DNA from: Hetaerina americana
Lineage: Eukaryota; Arthropoda; Insecta; Odonata; Calopterygidae
DNA: 64,000 bases
Direction: 5' to 3'
Assembly: GCA_022747635.1 (NCBI GenBank)
Contig: JAKTNV010000005.1
Span: forward strand, 38,216,336-38,280,335
Shown here: positions 38,401 through 50,096 of the stretch, piece by piece
Layout of the letters: the number at the start of each line of letters is the position of its first letter
Position numbering within the stretch: the stretch's first letter is position 1
The notes under the pieces: model-generated
Seen by the model: the letters and a program-made list of their open reading frames with translations, nothing else
The model's database searches: none
Told to the model about the DNA's origin: nothing
Program-made: the position numbers and the translations under genes

Positions 38401-41400
38401 TGCAAAATTTCCTCTGGTAGGTTACCTTTTCATTATTTTGGAAAGAAGCGATGAAACAATAACCAATAAAGCTATGGTTTTGTCTTCAGGAGATTTTGTG
38501 AATTTTGCAAGTTGAGACACACAAATAATGAGCAACATTGAAAATATTCTCTTCCTTAAAAAAAAGATGAATTCACGGTGGTTACATCCTGATAGTAAAA
38601 GATATTAAGAATACTTTGGGAATGCTTACATTTTATTTGAAATGAGGGTAAGAAGCTTAAAAAATGATAAAATAAAAACACCTAACTACCAAAAACTTCG
38701 ATTGTATGATATGGATTCATAGAATTCACTCATATTGAAGCCAACATTCTTAACTATGTGATATATAAAAATAGCACACCTACTCCTTAATCCATAGTCC
38801 CTATTACCTTAGATATTAACAAACAAAAATTTACCCTGCTTTGTCTTTCCACTATGGAAACATCTTCGTATAATGTCACCCAATTATGCAGATACATTAA
38901 CTTAATATCTGTCCGTTGAGAATTTAAGTTTAAAATAGAGAAGCAAAATTATTTAATAGGGCAAATTCGGGTAAGGCATACATCATTAGACCAAAAAGTG
39001 ATGAAAAATCATACCAGACAGCAAAAACATGATAGCAAATTGGTGAAAATTAGTACAAAATTACAAGATAAGAACAAAGTGAAAAATCAAAGTTTTCCTT
39101 TTTAAACAGGGCTGTAGAAGTGCAACTCTCTCCTTGAGAAAGTGATAGCTAAGAGCTTCTTAAGGGAAAAGAAATCTGGCAATATCTGGCAGAAATATTA
39201 TGGTATAGATAACATATATTCATATTTTTGCTCTTATTACTGCCTCTGTAGTTAGAACAAGCTGAAAATATTCCAGACATTTCTTAATAAATTATATAAA
39301 TCTAAGAGACTGTTTTAGCCGTTACTCTGTGGAATTTTTCCATCATATAGAAAGAAAGAAAACACAGCAATTCCACATTTACACTTTATTCAGACGACCA
39401 TGGTTTCACCACTGCGTGGCATCTTCATCTCCACCTGAAGATGCCACGCAGTGGTGAAACCATGGTCGTCTGAATAAAGTGTAAATGAGGAATTGCTGTG
39501 TTTTCTTTCTTTCTATATTATATAAATCTAGGCAGTTATCAATTAACCATTTTTCAAAGAGAAAAATATTTCAAAACAAAGCCTACAGCCAAATTATATG
39601 CAAACAGAAAATAATCAGTGAAAGTGTAACGATCTTTTGTTACCATAATAAATCTATTAGTTGTTAGAAATAAAATATGTTACCTTCCAAAATGGCAGAC
39701 CAGCAAAACGCCCATACATGTAGCAGACATATGGGAACATGAGTACCCGACAGAAGAAGAATGTGACTAGCATGGTGATTCCATTCACCACATACAGTAT
39801 GGATGACTTCAACTGCAAAATTGAAAAGAAAAAGGATATAGTTGTATTAAATACTAAATTAAACAATTAATTGATGCGTAAGAGCTTCTAATGAACTCTA
39901 TCTTCAATATTTTTTATTATTTATATTCATTAATTACAAAGAGTTTAACTATGCTTGTTTGATTGACTAAGCCATTGCGGTTTGAGGTGTGGGAGAAGAG
40001 GGAAATACATATTGCTTGGAAGGGAAAAATTTTCCCAGTCGGTCTCCTCTGGGGAAACAATTTTTTTTTATGACATGAAAATTTAAAAGATTGTCTCCTG
40101 GTCAGTTGCGGTTATCGCCCATAGCATAAAAAGTGAGTCATTACATATCACCTGTAGGATAAAGCAACAATCCATTGTCTAATCAGCTATAACCCTTTAT
40201 TTTATTCCTTTATGACTCACTGGAGTAATAAAATGGAAGTATCTGATTTAGTACGCTGATACCATATGCCAGGGAAGCATCAGAAATGTCTTCATATAAT
40301 TCCAGAGGGTATCTTATAGTAGGTCAGTATAATAACAACATATTTAATTGCATGGAGATTGTTTATATGCACACAAATATAGAACATTGTCAACAATTAT
40401 AATGCTGATTATTATTATCATTTCAAGATTATGTTCCAATTAGTCATTGCAAAGCAACCTTTACATGCATTAAAACTAACTTTCATTTTTCCTTCTCTAT
40501 TTTATGTCCTGAAGCTATAATTTTACAATACATATTTCTAACTAAAATTGATTAGTTTTCTATTGGCCCCAAATTTCCCTTTTGCACTTCTAATCAAAAG
40601 TATCAGACTTCTACACCATTCATGCAAATATTTAAACCTTTTGCTTAAAGGATTACAGTTTTAAGACCACAGTGGTACAATAATTTATAACAGTTACCAA
40701 TTCGTCAAAGCTTATTATTTCCTTGTTCCTTCCTTACCTTTAACTTGCTCAGGATACCTCGGAGTGAGACAAATGGTGTGCTAAGCTCCATTAAATATAC
40801 AAATCCAAAAACACAATCCCCTAATCCTCCACGGAAATACTGTAAAAAAAAGAACACATAATGAATTTGAAATACAGAACACTACTGGTAGAAAAATAGG
40901 TGAAATGGTTAAACCAAGGTCTTATATCATATTATGAAAATTTAGCTTATTAAGAACCAAGATTATTTCATAAGCATTAATAACTTCATTTGTGCAATAG
41001 ATGATATCAGGTGACATTAACATAAAATTACCTACGGAGCCTAAGAACACATTTTACACACCCCTGACCCTCATTGAACTTCTATGAAACAGAAATAACC
41101 CAGAAGAAAATGGGTAGCCAGATATAAAAACAGAAATGTTACGATTGCAGTGCAGTGCATATTAAGTAGACTTGCAGAAATATAGAAAAAAAATCCTTCC
41201 GAACATTTCAGATATTTTAAAAATTTATCAAAAGACTCTGTCAGTTGCCTTCCCTAATAAATACTATTAATTAAAAATGTATACACAACCTCAGGATTTA
41301 CAAAGTATTGATCACAGAAGTGACTTTGTACCTGAGGTTTAAGATGGATGGACTCAAGCAGATTGAAATCATAAAATTGTCCATGGATGCAAAAGCAGAC

Positions 41401-44400
41401 TTGTGCATTGGATAAATATTGCCCCGTCTGTCCCCATTACCGAGAGCCCAACTGGCCCTGATAAAGTATACACACCCTCCCTCCCCTTTCCTTACCCCTC
41501 CATCACAATCCTCCTGACTCTCACATTACACCACAGCCACTAAGCCCCCCCACCTACCTTACCACCCACAGCAGAAATACGTTATTTTGCCCAACCTGCA
41601 CCCCTCCATACAATCATCCACATGCCTAATTAGTGGGCACTGAGATACAATATTACTAACTGTTTGAACTCAACTCAGCCTCTATGCCTTGTATTGTATA
41701 CATTTATACTCAAATGCTCCTCTATCTTTGAAGCTGATGATGTATTTTAACCGTGAAACATGTCACACCAGTAAAAATTCTTTAAAAAAGAATTGTTCCT
41801 TCCTGTTATGTGCACATAAAATTTCCAAAAAAAGCCTCAAGTTCATCAATTCATGATTTTTGCTTTGAACCAACACGGAGTAGTAGCACTGCACTGCAAA
41901 TGGCCAGCATAACACATTACAGCTCACGTGTATACCAAAACACAGCTGGATAATCAAGAAAATAAAATATTTCTTCAACATAAAAAAATCACAAATTGAC
42001 ATGAGTAATTTAACAATACCTAACAGGAGAGAAATCCATAGGCCGTAATGAGGTTTGCAATCAACCATGGCATGCCAAACCTGATTATGCCCCTCACATA
42101 GATGGCCTGGTATAATCTCCTTGCAAACCACTCAAAGGAATTCGGATGTCAGTGCATACAAGGGCACCATTGAGATGAGTTTCCCTGTGACCCTTTGGTC
42201 TGCTTGTAACCTAAAAGTGCTACTTTTTAACAGGAACCTCCCATAATTCCCCTGTGAGATACCACTAAGAGGTATTGTAATCGAAGCTAATTTTGAGGGT
42301 ATTATTTCCACTGACAATTTTTATAGTATGACAATTGGTGACAAAAATTATTATGGCCAAAGGAACTTCCCCTTTTTGGCTACATTAGTCAACTCCAAAG
42401 TAGCTTACTGCTACAGAGTAACACAATATTTGACATGCTGTGGTAATCACCTTTACTCATGATACATATTCAAGAGGAAATTAACCTAATACCTTTTATG
42501 GCCAAAAGCTTATTCATGCAATGTGCAGCATTCATAAGATATAAACACAAAGAAAAGTTATCCTATGTCATATTCTTATCCACATATACACAACTAAGCT
42601 CAAATAATAATTACGTGACAAAGCAAATTGAATTATTTTAAAAAGGATAACACAGGCAACTTACCACAATAACTAGAAAACCGAATGACCCAATGAAAAT
42701 GTGGTGGAGAACAATAACTGGTTGCCTGACAAAGTATGACCAAAACCCTTCAAGAGATCCAGCTCCATGAATTCTTCCTGGGGTCATCCCTTTTATGTCA
42801 GTTTCAACATGACCCGTGATTGCTCCTACATCATGAGTATATACATGGTACATTGACCATATGTCATAAAAGAAATATGCCATACCAAACCAGGCATATG
42901 CTTCAGACATATAGTGAGATGACCGAATAAAATTTCTTGGACATGACCACCAGCACACAACAGCTCCCGTAACACATGACAGGCATGCTTGCACAGCAGA
43001 AACCAATCTGTAAACAAGTTCATAAAATAGTATCTATACAAAAAGCATGACAAAAATCAAATTGTACTCATATTCCTAAGCTAATGAATAATATTAAGGA
43101 TAAATACAAGTAATAAAACTAAAAGAATGAAAATCTTTTCTCACACTAAATATAATTTATTCATAAGAGTTATCAATTATCATTATCATTTAAGTTGTCT
43201 GGGTTGAAATTTGAAGAGAAAACAGAGCACAATGGTTTTCAATAGTCCCAACAAGAATTTATTTTCAACACTATCTATTTATCAGGGAATGCAATTGAAT
43301 ACTGAGGATGTTCCTCCTCCTTAGGATCCCAACTACCATGTATGACAAGTACATGTAAATGAAATAAGAGAGTAAGCAATTGGAAAGTACATCGGTAATT
43401 ATTTCAACACTTAAATTTTACTTCCTACATGATGGAGAAAAGTGCATTACATTTTAACTGTGCCACATACTTAAAAGAAGTGTCATTTATCTCCACTTTC
43501 TATTTTGTACGAAAGAGCTGATTGCAGATTGAAATAATGCCAGGAAAACAGGAGTGAATATCGAGTGCAAGGAAGTGCTTTGTACAGGTGCCATAATTTT
43601 CTGTGATTTCCAAAATTGACAAATTCTACCTCTAATGGGGTCATGAACTACAAAGCATTTAACTAGGGGTGTAATTTGAATTAGTAAAATATTTAACATT
43701 ATATCATTCCTGCTTAATAAAGGTTCTCATTATTCAAATATTGCCTTGATTGTCCAACACAAAAATTGGAAGAAAAAAAGAATACATAAGGATTTTCTTT
43801 AAGTTTCTACTGCTGAGGGACTAGTGTACCTGGATTTTAATCTGATTTCCAACGATGCTTGCAAAGAGTGATGATTCCAAAGCGATACTGGCAGAATAAT
43901 GACAAACTGATGCACGAAGTACTTTTGCAACTTGCCTATAAAACCTCAGATTGGGGTTACTCAATTTAAATTTCTTAAAGAGTAATATCTGTGCTAAACT
44001 GCTCCTTAAATTTTAACGGCAAGACCTCAATGTGAACTGATTAAAGTTTAACAAACAAAAACATGCAGTAATTTGCAAAGTCATGGAATTTTCTGAAAAT
44101 TCTTCCTAAATGGCAGTAAGTACCAAATTAGCAGTGCAAAAAAGGTTTTGCAGAAATTAAAACATAATAAATTCAAGAAAATAAGTAGTATTTAAATCAA
44201 CATATGGCTTTTCCCAAATTCTAGGTTTCTCCTGAATGGCTTGACTTCAACTACACTGTTGGAAGTCTGGTAGTCCCTAACCTGCATGGAACTTCTCAGG
44301 TTCAAATGGTCAGTAATGTCAGCTAGAAATGTGAAGTCTGCATTTTGACCTGAATCCATTAGGTTTTACTTGGGTTAAACATTCATGTCCTAGAACATAT

Positions 44401-47400
44401 ATTTTTATGTACCGTAAAAAAGATGACAGCATCTTCCTAGAGCTAAGCCAACACACCGTAAAGTGAAATAAAATATTACTGTATTCTGCATCAACTACCT
44501 CAAGCAAGACATCCTGATACGGGCTCAACCAGCAGGAATGCACAACATTTAAAAAATACATGATATGATCCATAATATTTGTTATTTTACTTAACTTTGC
44601 TAAGAAGTATTATTGATGGATGACAGAGGTGATTGCAGCCATCAATACTGAACAAAAGTGAGATGATGAGTATCATTTAAATTGATGTGTTAAGGTCCCT
44701 GCACTTGTGGTAATGGATACTGACCACTGAAAGCCAATGGTTGTTATTTCCATTTCTACCATGATAAATAATTCTTAATTGATGTGAACCTCTCTATCCA
44801 CTATTCAAGAAAGCACCAAAATGCATTGTTAAGCACACATTAGCCAACTCATCCTGTGCAAATAAGAACATGGTGCCCTTCCCTCTTTACTGTCCCTGGG
44901 AATACCTTCAACCATGCGAGTAATGTTATGAGAAATTGATTGGTAGGATAATTTAATACTTTCAAATTCCCTCACACATCATATATTGTAATGTTGACAA
45001 ATATTTTCTAGGTACATAGCAATTTTGTGTTGATAATGGGTATTTAATCATAACCTATAGTATGGATTCTTTTGAAAGAGTATCATTTTGCATAATTTAT
45101 ATTCAGTAATTCTGACCCTTAATATTCTATTTATCTAATACTCCAGTTATACCAATTTAAATTATGTGTGAGTCCACAACCAAATGACTGTAACGTAGTG
45201 TAAAAGTATTGTCATGTTAATGGTTAACTGGTTCAGACAAATTAGGAGCATCCAGGACCAATACTTCACAAAAATAATTTCTAAGGAAAAACATTTCTGC
45301 TTCTTAAGAATGAGAGATTACAACAACGTATTAGTTCTTCTGGTTCCATCCCATATTTCATTGCAGGGAGGCAGAATTACCTTATATTTTGGCATGCTAA
45401 ACACCAATTCCCTGAAGGGTACATGGATGCAAGTGCAGGAGTAGGGTGTTTAAGAAAATTTTTGGAAGTTCAACTTTTGACCCCTTAAATTTAAACCAAT
45501 GATGGACAAGCATGCCCTCCTAAAATTTAGAATCTCATTATTATTATTATTAGCTGTAGTCTACAGTCTAACAGAAGGTTTGTGATGAATAATGGTACTA
45601 AATAATGACCTAACTAACATGACAAAAATATCCTTTAACTCCAAGCTTGATAATACAATTACTCATCCTTTAACTCTGCATACTTTCACTTAATTCTATC
45701 CAATGCCCATTCTTTTCATTCCCCAACCTAGCTTTCCATACATTCTTCCCTCTATTACTATCTTCAGCAACTCAGTATCCCTAGCACCCCCTAGTCCTTG
45801 CTCTTTGAATTTCCAAACCTCTTCTTTCCTGTCCATTTTATTATCTCAATTCTTCTCCATGTCCATATCTCCAAACCATCCTATCTGTGCCTATCCTTTC
45901 ACATTGTATTTAGGACATCTTCAAGACATTGATGTTGATTGAGTCCTCGACAATGATAGAGTGAGCCATTGAAATGTAAGCAGCTGAAACCCTGACTCAG
46001 TCGAAAACCCATGTAGACTTCACTGCAATCATGTACTGGGGAAACAGCAAATCTTACTTAAAACAGCATTGTTTTCTTCTTCATGGATCAAGGTATTTCA
46101 ACATAGGTGGACTGTTTAAAAATGGTTTTCCACAATTTCTTGTATCACATCGCCATAATGCTCTGCTTCTCAATCTTTTATCATAAGCTTTCTTTATAAA
46201 CTGATTCTTCTATGGAAGATACAAAATGCCTGTCCTTCTGCATAGGGATCTCGGCCCATAGCTAGGATGTATCAGGAATACTTCATAATACACTTTAACA
46301 AATGGTTCGCTCTATATTATGCTGATAAAGTAAGAGTGTATTGGAAAAAGTGTGCCTTGCTTAAGAGTAGACATACATGGCTGATAGTCCTGTTTTACCT
46401 ATAGTTGCCCAAGGAGGCCTGGTACCCAAAAAACCACGTACCTTGAGTGAAGCTGATGGCGCAACAATCAAACTAAGGCCCTTCATTCATAGCCTAGTGC
46501 TATAACCACTGGATGAGGTAAAGAGTGAGAAGGAATAAAAACACAAGGAAAGTTGGGAGAGGGCTAAAAGGAAATAATTATATATCCATACTGGTGAGTT
46601 TCTAGGAGTGATGTTGAGGAATAGAGGCTGTACTCAAAACCACTGGGCAGACCTGCCACTGTACTTCATTTAGTGAAGTCAGACTGAACAACTATGTAGC
46701 TATTTTTAGTTTTCACATCCTCTCTCATTTAAAATCAAATCCTGAATTATATCCATTGAAAACATTAACATATAATTTTCCATCATAATTAATTATAACC
46801 TAACAATTTGTCTCAGTCTCCAATTTCAATCACAGTTTAAATATAGAGATCTCTAAACAGCTATATAACTATTTATTTGCAAGAAATATTGGATTATCTG
46901 CATTAGAAGTGTTTCTGCAATTTTCAACTAAACCAGCTATTAATAGATAACGACACCTCACATGGACTGGATATGAGCTGTCATTTGTTAGGGTGAGTTA
47001 TTCTACTAATTTTTGTTTCATTTGACATTCCATGATAAATGAAAGTAAATAATTATTTTCCCATTTTGAAATTATAAATTCATTGTTACGGTAGTATTAC
47101 GGCACATTATAATCGTTACCGGAGTTACTCTTGATAGCTCGCTTCTATGACCCCACAAAACTCATTTGATCCGAAACTCATTGCAACCGAAATAATATAA
47201 ATCATACTTATATAAAGTATATGTGACGAAAATATAAATAAATCATTGCTTACTTATTTGATATATCCAATACTTCAAACACCGTCAGTTGGTATTTTTT
47301 CTGAAAACGATGCCCTGGAGAGGTCCTCAAAGCTATGTAGTTTACCAAATCATACAGGGATACAAAAAATACTAGGCCCAATATCGACAACCAAACACCT

Positions 47401-48198
47401 CGAGTAACTGAGATTCTGTCCTCGGGGTTGAGGACTAGGATGGAGCCGGCTGCTGTTCCCAAAGATCCCAACACTGTGGCCAGCAGCAATGATCCTGCGG
47501 GAGCCATACAACCTCCTCTCCCTTGTTTTCTAAGCATCTGAAACAGGGAATAGTAATGCTCTAAATTAGTGATATTTAATATGCTATTTTGCGGCGTTAG
47601 GCTCAGTTACGACCTTTGGAGCTAGTCCGAACTCTGTACCGCATAAACACCGATAGAAATGTAAACACTTTTATTCACTGTTATATGATGCATTGTTGTT
47701 GTTTACTGAAGAGAAAGAGCTTTTGATTCTTTTGTCCATCTTAATTATAAAATAATAGTTCTAAATGTGCTATCAAACTCTGCGAACTCAATTAACCAAA
47801 ACTGAGGAACAGATAATGATGTATTGGTAATATCTGCACCAAATTAGACAATATTTGGTTTATGATCCACAATAGAGCTAAACTTTAAATGCGATCGTGA
47901 TGAGCACCATTCCATGATGTTATACCGTGTAGGCAGGTTGGAAGAGAATACAACTAACACTGATTAACAAACATATAAAAACATCAAATTGAAAAATTCA
48001 ATCCAATGCAAGCATCACTTTATGCCCTAATGATTAGAATGAAGTGTATCCTGGATGTTACAATAAAAAGAATAACAGGGTATGAGAATTCACTCCGATG
48101 TAAACCCTCGGGAACACGAAAAACAAAACAACGCTTACATTTAATATAACTAAATTACTAACCACATTTTCCTTGACGGCATAAGATTCAGACTCCAT
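35467..48198 (-). CDS. TLC-domain membrane protein, TLCD3/FAM57-like
   Basis: This is a multi-pass TLC (TRAM-LAG1-CLN8) protein of the TLCD3A/TLCD3B group, linked to ceramide and other membrane lipid metabolism. Exons in transcript order: 48198-48163, 47537-47254, 43007-42665, 40839-40738, 39812-39684, 35628-35467. Phases agree and give 351 residues. Family landmarks are LVSAVQA with a following transmembrane stretch, AYAWFGMAYFFYDIWSM, a histidine pair in VIVLHHIFIGSFGF, YLMELSTPFVSLRGILSKLK, VNGITMLVTFFFCRVLMFPY, YGRFAGLPFWK and MMPQVYWFTLMLQGAVKV. The first 12 codons come from a small exon with a GTTAGT donor; the next exon begins exactly at an ATG, so translation could also start there (MLRKQ, or MAPAG ten codons later). 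The N-terminus, with two hydrophobic segments, is longer than I recall for the human proteins. Whether it matches TLCD3A or TLCD3B better cannot be decided here. Confidence 0.9.
36150..36410 (+). pseudogene. LINE endonuclease C-terminal fragment
   Basis: Plus-strand frame has ITGDFTITILNESTDTRNF, matching the GDFNIxLL block of Jockey/CR1-type endonucleases. It is followed by a frameshifted PIRVTS and a degraded IDNI segment. It lies in the last intron of the TLC gene. It could belong to the same family as the reverse transcriptase relic at 27518-27830. Confidence 0.6.
36790..37000 (-). mobile_element. SINE family 1, copy 2
   Basis: Read on the minus strand it has CAGCTTTACCCAAGG, then a GATACTAGATCCTCCTGGGG block. 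It continues with AACT, ATGTGTAAACTT and TTATCACCTAGG...CGAACTGACC, following the order of blocks in the 5848-6100 copy. The tRNA-like head is poorly preserved. Confidence 0.6.
37835..37987. repeat. Fold-back repeat with hammerhead-like centre
   Basis: Inverted arms 37835-37891 and 37931-37987 have a perfect outer 21 bp and remain similar throughout. The unpaired centre contains CTGATGA (37906-37912), T, GATGT-AAT-ACATC (37914-37926) and GAAA (37927-37930). GACTGGAT (37885-37892) is complementary to ATCCAGTC (37930-37937) on either side of it. Confidence 0.8.
39345..39518. repeat. Nearly perfect 83-bp inverted repeat (hairpin)
   Basis: Arms 39345-39427 and 39436-39518 are complementary with a single mismatch and enclose an 8-nt loop. 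The right arm begins CTGAAGA, T, GCCAC-GCA-GTGGT, GAAA (39435-39459), and the left arm has the same motif on the other strand. It lies in the last intron of the TLC gene, about 165 bp from an exon. Confidence 0.92.
41400..41760 (+). repeat. C-rich stretch ending in a CTGATGAT-N13-GAAA motif
   Basis: 41415-41620 is markedly C-rich (CCCTCCCTCCCC and similar) within an AT-rich intron. Right of it, 41734-41758 reads CTGATGA, T, 13 nt, GAAA with the same spacing as the fold-back repeats, but the central stem has decayed. It may be the 3' part of a retroelement. Confidence 0.4.
45655..45945 (-). mobile_element. LINE 3'-end remnant (family A)
   Basis: Minus-strand frames give LLKIVIEGRMYGKLGWGMKR, like the GLLxxVIEGRMxGKRGRGRKR tail of family A. 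The plus-strand Ser/Pro-rich open frame here is its shadow. It lies in the second intron of the TLC gene. Confidence 0.6.
46340..46520 (-). mobile_element. SINE family 1, copy 3
   Basis: On the minus strand a tRNA-like head (AGTGGTTATAGCACTAGGC, then AGTTTGATTG as a degraded B-box) precedes CAGCTTCACTCAAGG. Then comes TTTTGGGTACCAGGCCTCC, the body of the family-1 SINE. Confidence 0.65.
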
Positions 48199-48420
48199 TT
48201 GATAATTAAACTGCTTATTACGGGGCAATGTCTCAACCTGTTGACTACTACTATAGAATTCTCCCTTAGTTAGACATTCCGCTTTCGATCAAGTACGTCA
48301 TTCCCAAAACGAATGTCCAGGCTTACTGACGTCAGAATTAGCAATACATTACTATCCCGCTGTAGTCAGAACGATTTAACCTATACTTTAGTAGGCCTCT
48401 ATTGTTATTATGAGATACGC
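48199..48420 (-). promoter_or_regulatory. Probable promoter of the TLC gene with a CRE palindrome
   Basis: A full TGACGTCA palindrome lies at 48327-48334, about 130 bp upstream of the most upstream start codon, within moderately GC-richer sequence. Function is inferred from position only. Confidence 0.4.
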
Positions 48421-49162
48421 TTCTGAGACTAGATGCTATACGAGCGCCATATCATTGATCTTTCTAGGGTCAAAATGTCTGCTGGGTTATCCGGAATTAT
48501 GGCAGATAGCGACGAACAATAAGAAATAATTTAAGTTAAGGTGGAATGACAAAAAAACCAGCTCAGAGAAAAAATAAAAAGGACGTTATTATCTAATTTC
48601 AGTCGGACCTTCAAAATGAACAGGAAATGAGCAAACGGAAAGGGTATCAAGGCAATTACATTATTTTGGCTAGGACGTGTAGCTGACGAAAGTGTAAATC
48701 AATTTTCTTCGAAATGCGACGAATAATTCCACGATATTACACCTGCATTAGCTCAGATGAGATTACTAGCTGATTTTCTTAGTGCAAATATAATTGTTCA
48801 CCCCAAGTGATATTTGTAGGAACTAGCTTCTGCTCATTAATTTAAGGTTTTAATTATCATTGGCCCATTAAAGGTATGAGATGCTCAAATAATGTACATT
48901 GTGCATACTCATACGTTTGGGCACATGTTTGTTACTTATAGATAGCAATAAAATTCACATACATCAATTATAATAGGAAATCCCGTCTTTATTAAACTTC
49001 AACGTGGACCATTCTAGATACAGAATAATTACAAAAAGGAAAGTCAACTTCAAGCTGTCCCACATTTTTCCTTCACAGAGGAGTCCTGTCTCTCGATACA
49101 AAAACACTTTTAAAGTTCACTTGTCCACTAGGTTTTTAGTCACATTAAATCATTCAAAAACA
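48421..49162. other. Spacer and SmD3 3' UTR
   Basis: No gene is recognised. The minus-strand AATAAA of SmD3 is the complement of 48988-48993, about 170 bp after the stop codon. Confidence 0.5.
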
Positions 49163-49699
49163 CTAGCGACGACCGCCTCCACCACCACCACCTCCTCCAC
49201 CGCCTCCTCCACCGCCACCGCCGCCTCCACCACCACCTCCTCCTCCGCCACCACCACCGCCTTGAGACCATCCTCCTCTTCCTCGACCTCGGCCCCTGCC
49301 TCGAGCAGCTAATTAATGAAAAAAAGATTATGTAAAAATTGAACGGTATTCTTAACAACTCATTTGCAGTGTAAAAAACCTACCTTGAGCCCTAAGAATT
49401 GCAGATTTCCCTCTTCCAGCACCACCTGTCCCTTTCTGCCCTTGTCGTTTGAACATTGGAGCATTTTTCAACATGTCAGGAAGAATTAGAAACCTTATCT
49501 TGGATCCTCTTATATACACATTCTCCAGCTGAGCAACTCTGCCATCTCTGTATGTGACAGTAATATTAATCATTTGGCAATTCATGTTGTCCTCAGCTTC
49601 AATCAATTTTCCGCGGTAGACTTCTCCAGTGTTAGTTTCACATGTCACAATGTGACCCTCAGCTTCGTGCAGGACCTTTATGGGCACCCCAATCGACAT
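49163..49699 (-). CDS. SmD3: Small nuclear ribonucleoprotein SmD3
   Basis: SmD3 is part of the heptameric Sm ring on spliceosomal snRNAs, where it pairs with SmB. Exons 49699-49384 and 49308-49163 encode 153 residues; human SmD3 has 126. The N-terminal 90 residues are almost identical to the animal protein as I know it ([20 protein letters not shown] through [20 protein letters not shown]), covering both Sm motifs. The tail has the expected GRGK and RGRGRGRGG methylation-type dipeptides, then WSQ, an uninterrupted run of 30 glycines (49172-49261) and RR before the stop. The intron is 75 bp. The glycine run accounts for the extra length. The start codon is fixed by the family N-terminus. Confidence 0.97.
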
Positions 49700-50096
49700 G
49701 GTGCGGCCGTTATAATTAAATCAATTATCAAGAGTAGACACTTAAACGCATTAAGGGTTACACTTTGTAATTGTTTCACTGAATTTTATCAACACGGACG
49801 CCGGTTTACCCAAACAAATGACAATCTGGCGCTTACTGTTTGGAGTGCCCTCTTTCTTAAGTGACATACAAGGTTTGAAAAAAGACGTCAGGTTTGCGAG
49901 TTACAATGTTTACTAACGACAATGGAAGGATTAGACCTATCTGGTGAAGGATGCGAAAAATTGTTAACACCTAGAACTATCTAGGATGAAATTGTAATAT
50001 TTATGTTTGGAAATTGCAAGTTGTATAAAATCATTCCACTAGTACTCCGAACAAGGTTTTTTGCTGCACGTTGAATGTCTTATCATTCCTGGGAAG
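49700..50096. promoter_or_regulatory. Shared intergenic promoter region of SmD3 and GUCD1
   Basis: The two start codons face away from each other with 397 bp between them and no other feature. The spacing suggests a bidirectional promoter. No TATA box is evident near either start, and ACGGACGCCGG and GCGGCCG stand out as GC-rich segments. The role is inferred from layout. Confidence 0.55.

Noticed and set aside
41763..42317. Two adjacent minus-strand frames (122 and 61 codons, near-continuous) in a TLC gene intron
   Set aside because: The hydrophobic frame reads like protein in places, but I recognise no family and it is interrupted; it could be a transposon relic but cannot be supported.
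49004..49312. Plus-strand Ser/Thr/Ala-rich frame of 102 codons
   Set aside because: Exact antisense of the SmD3 glycine-rich exon.
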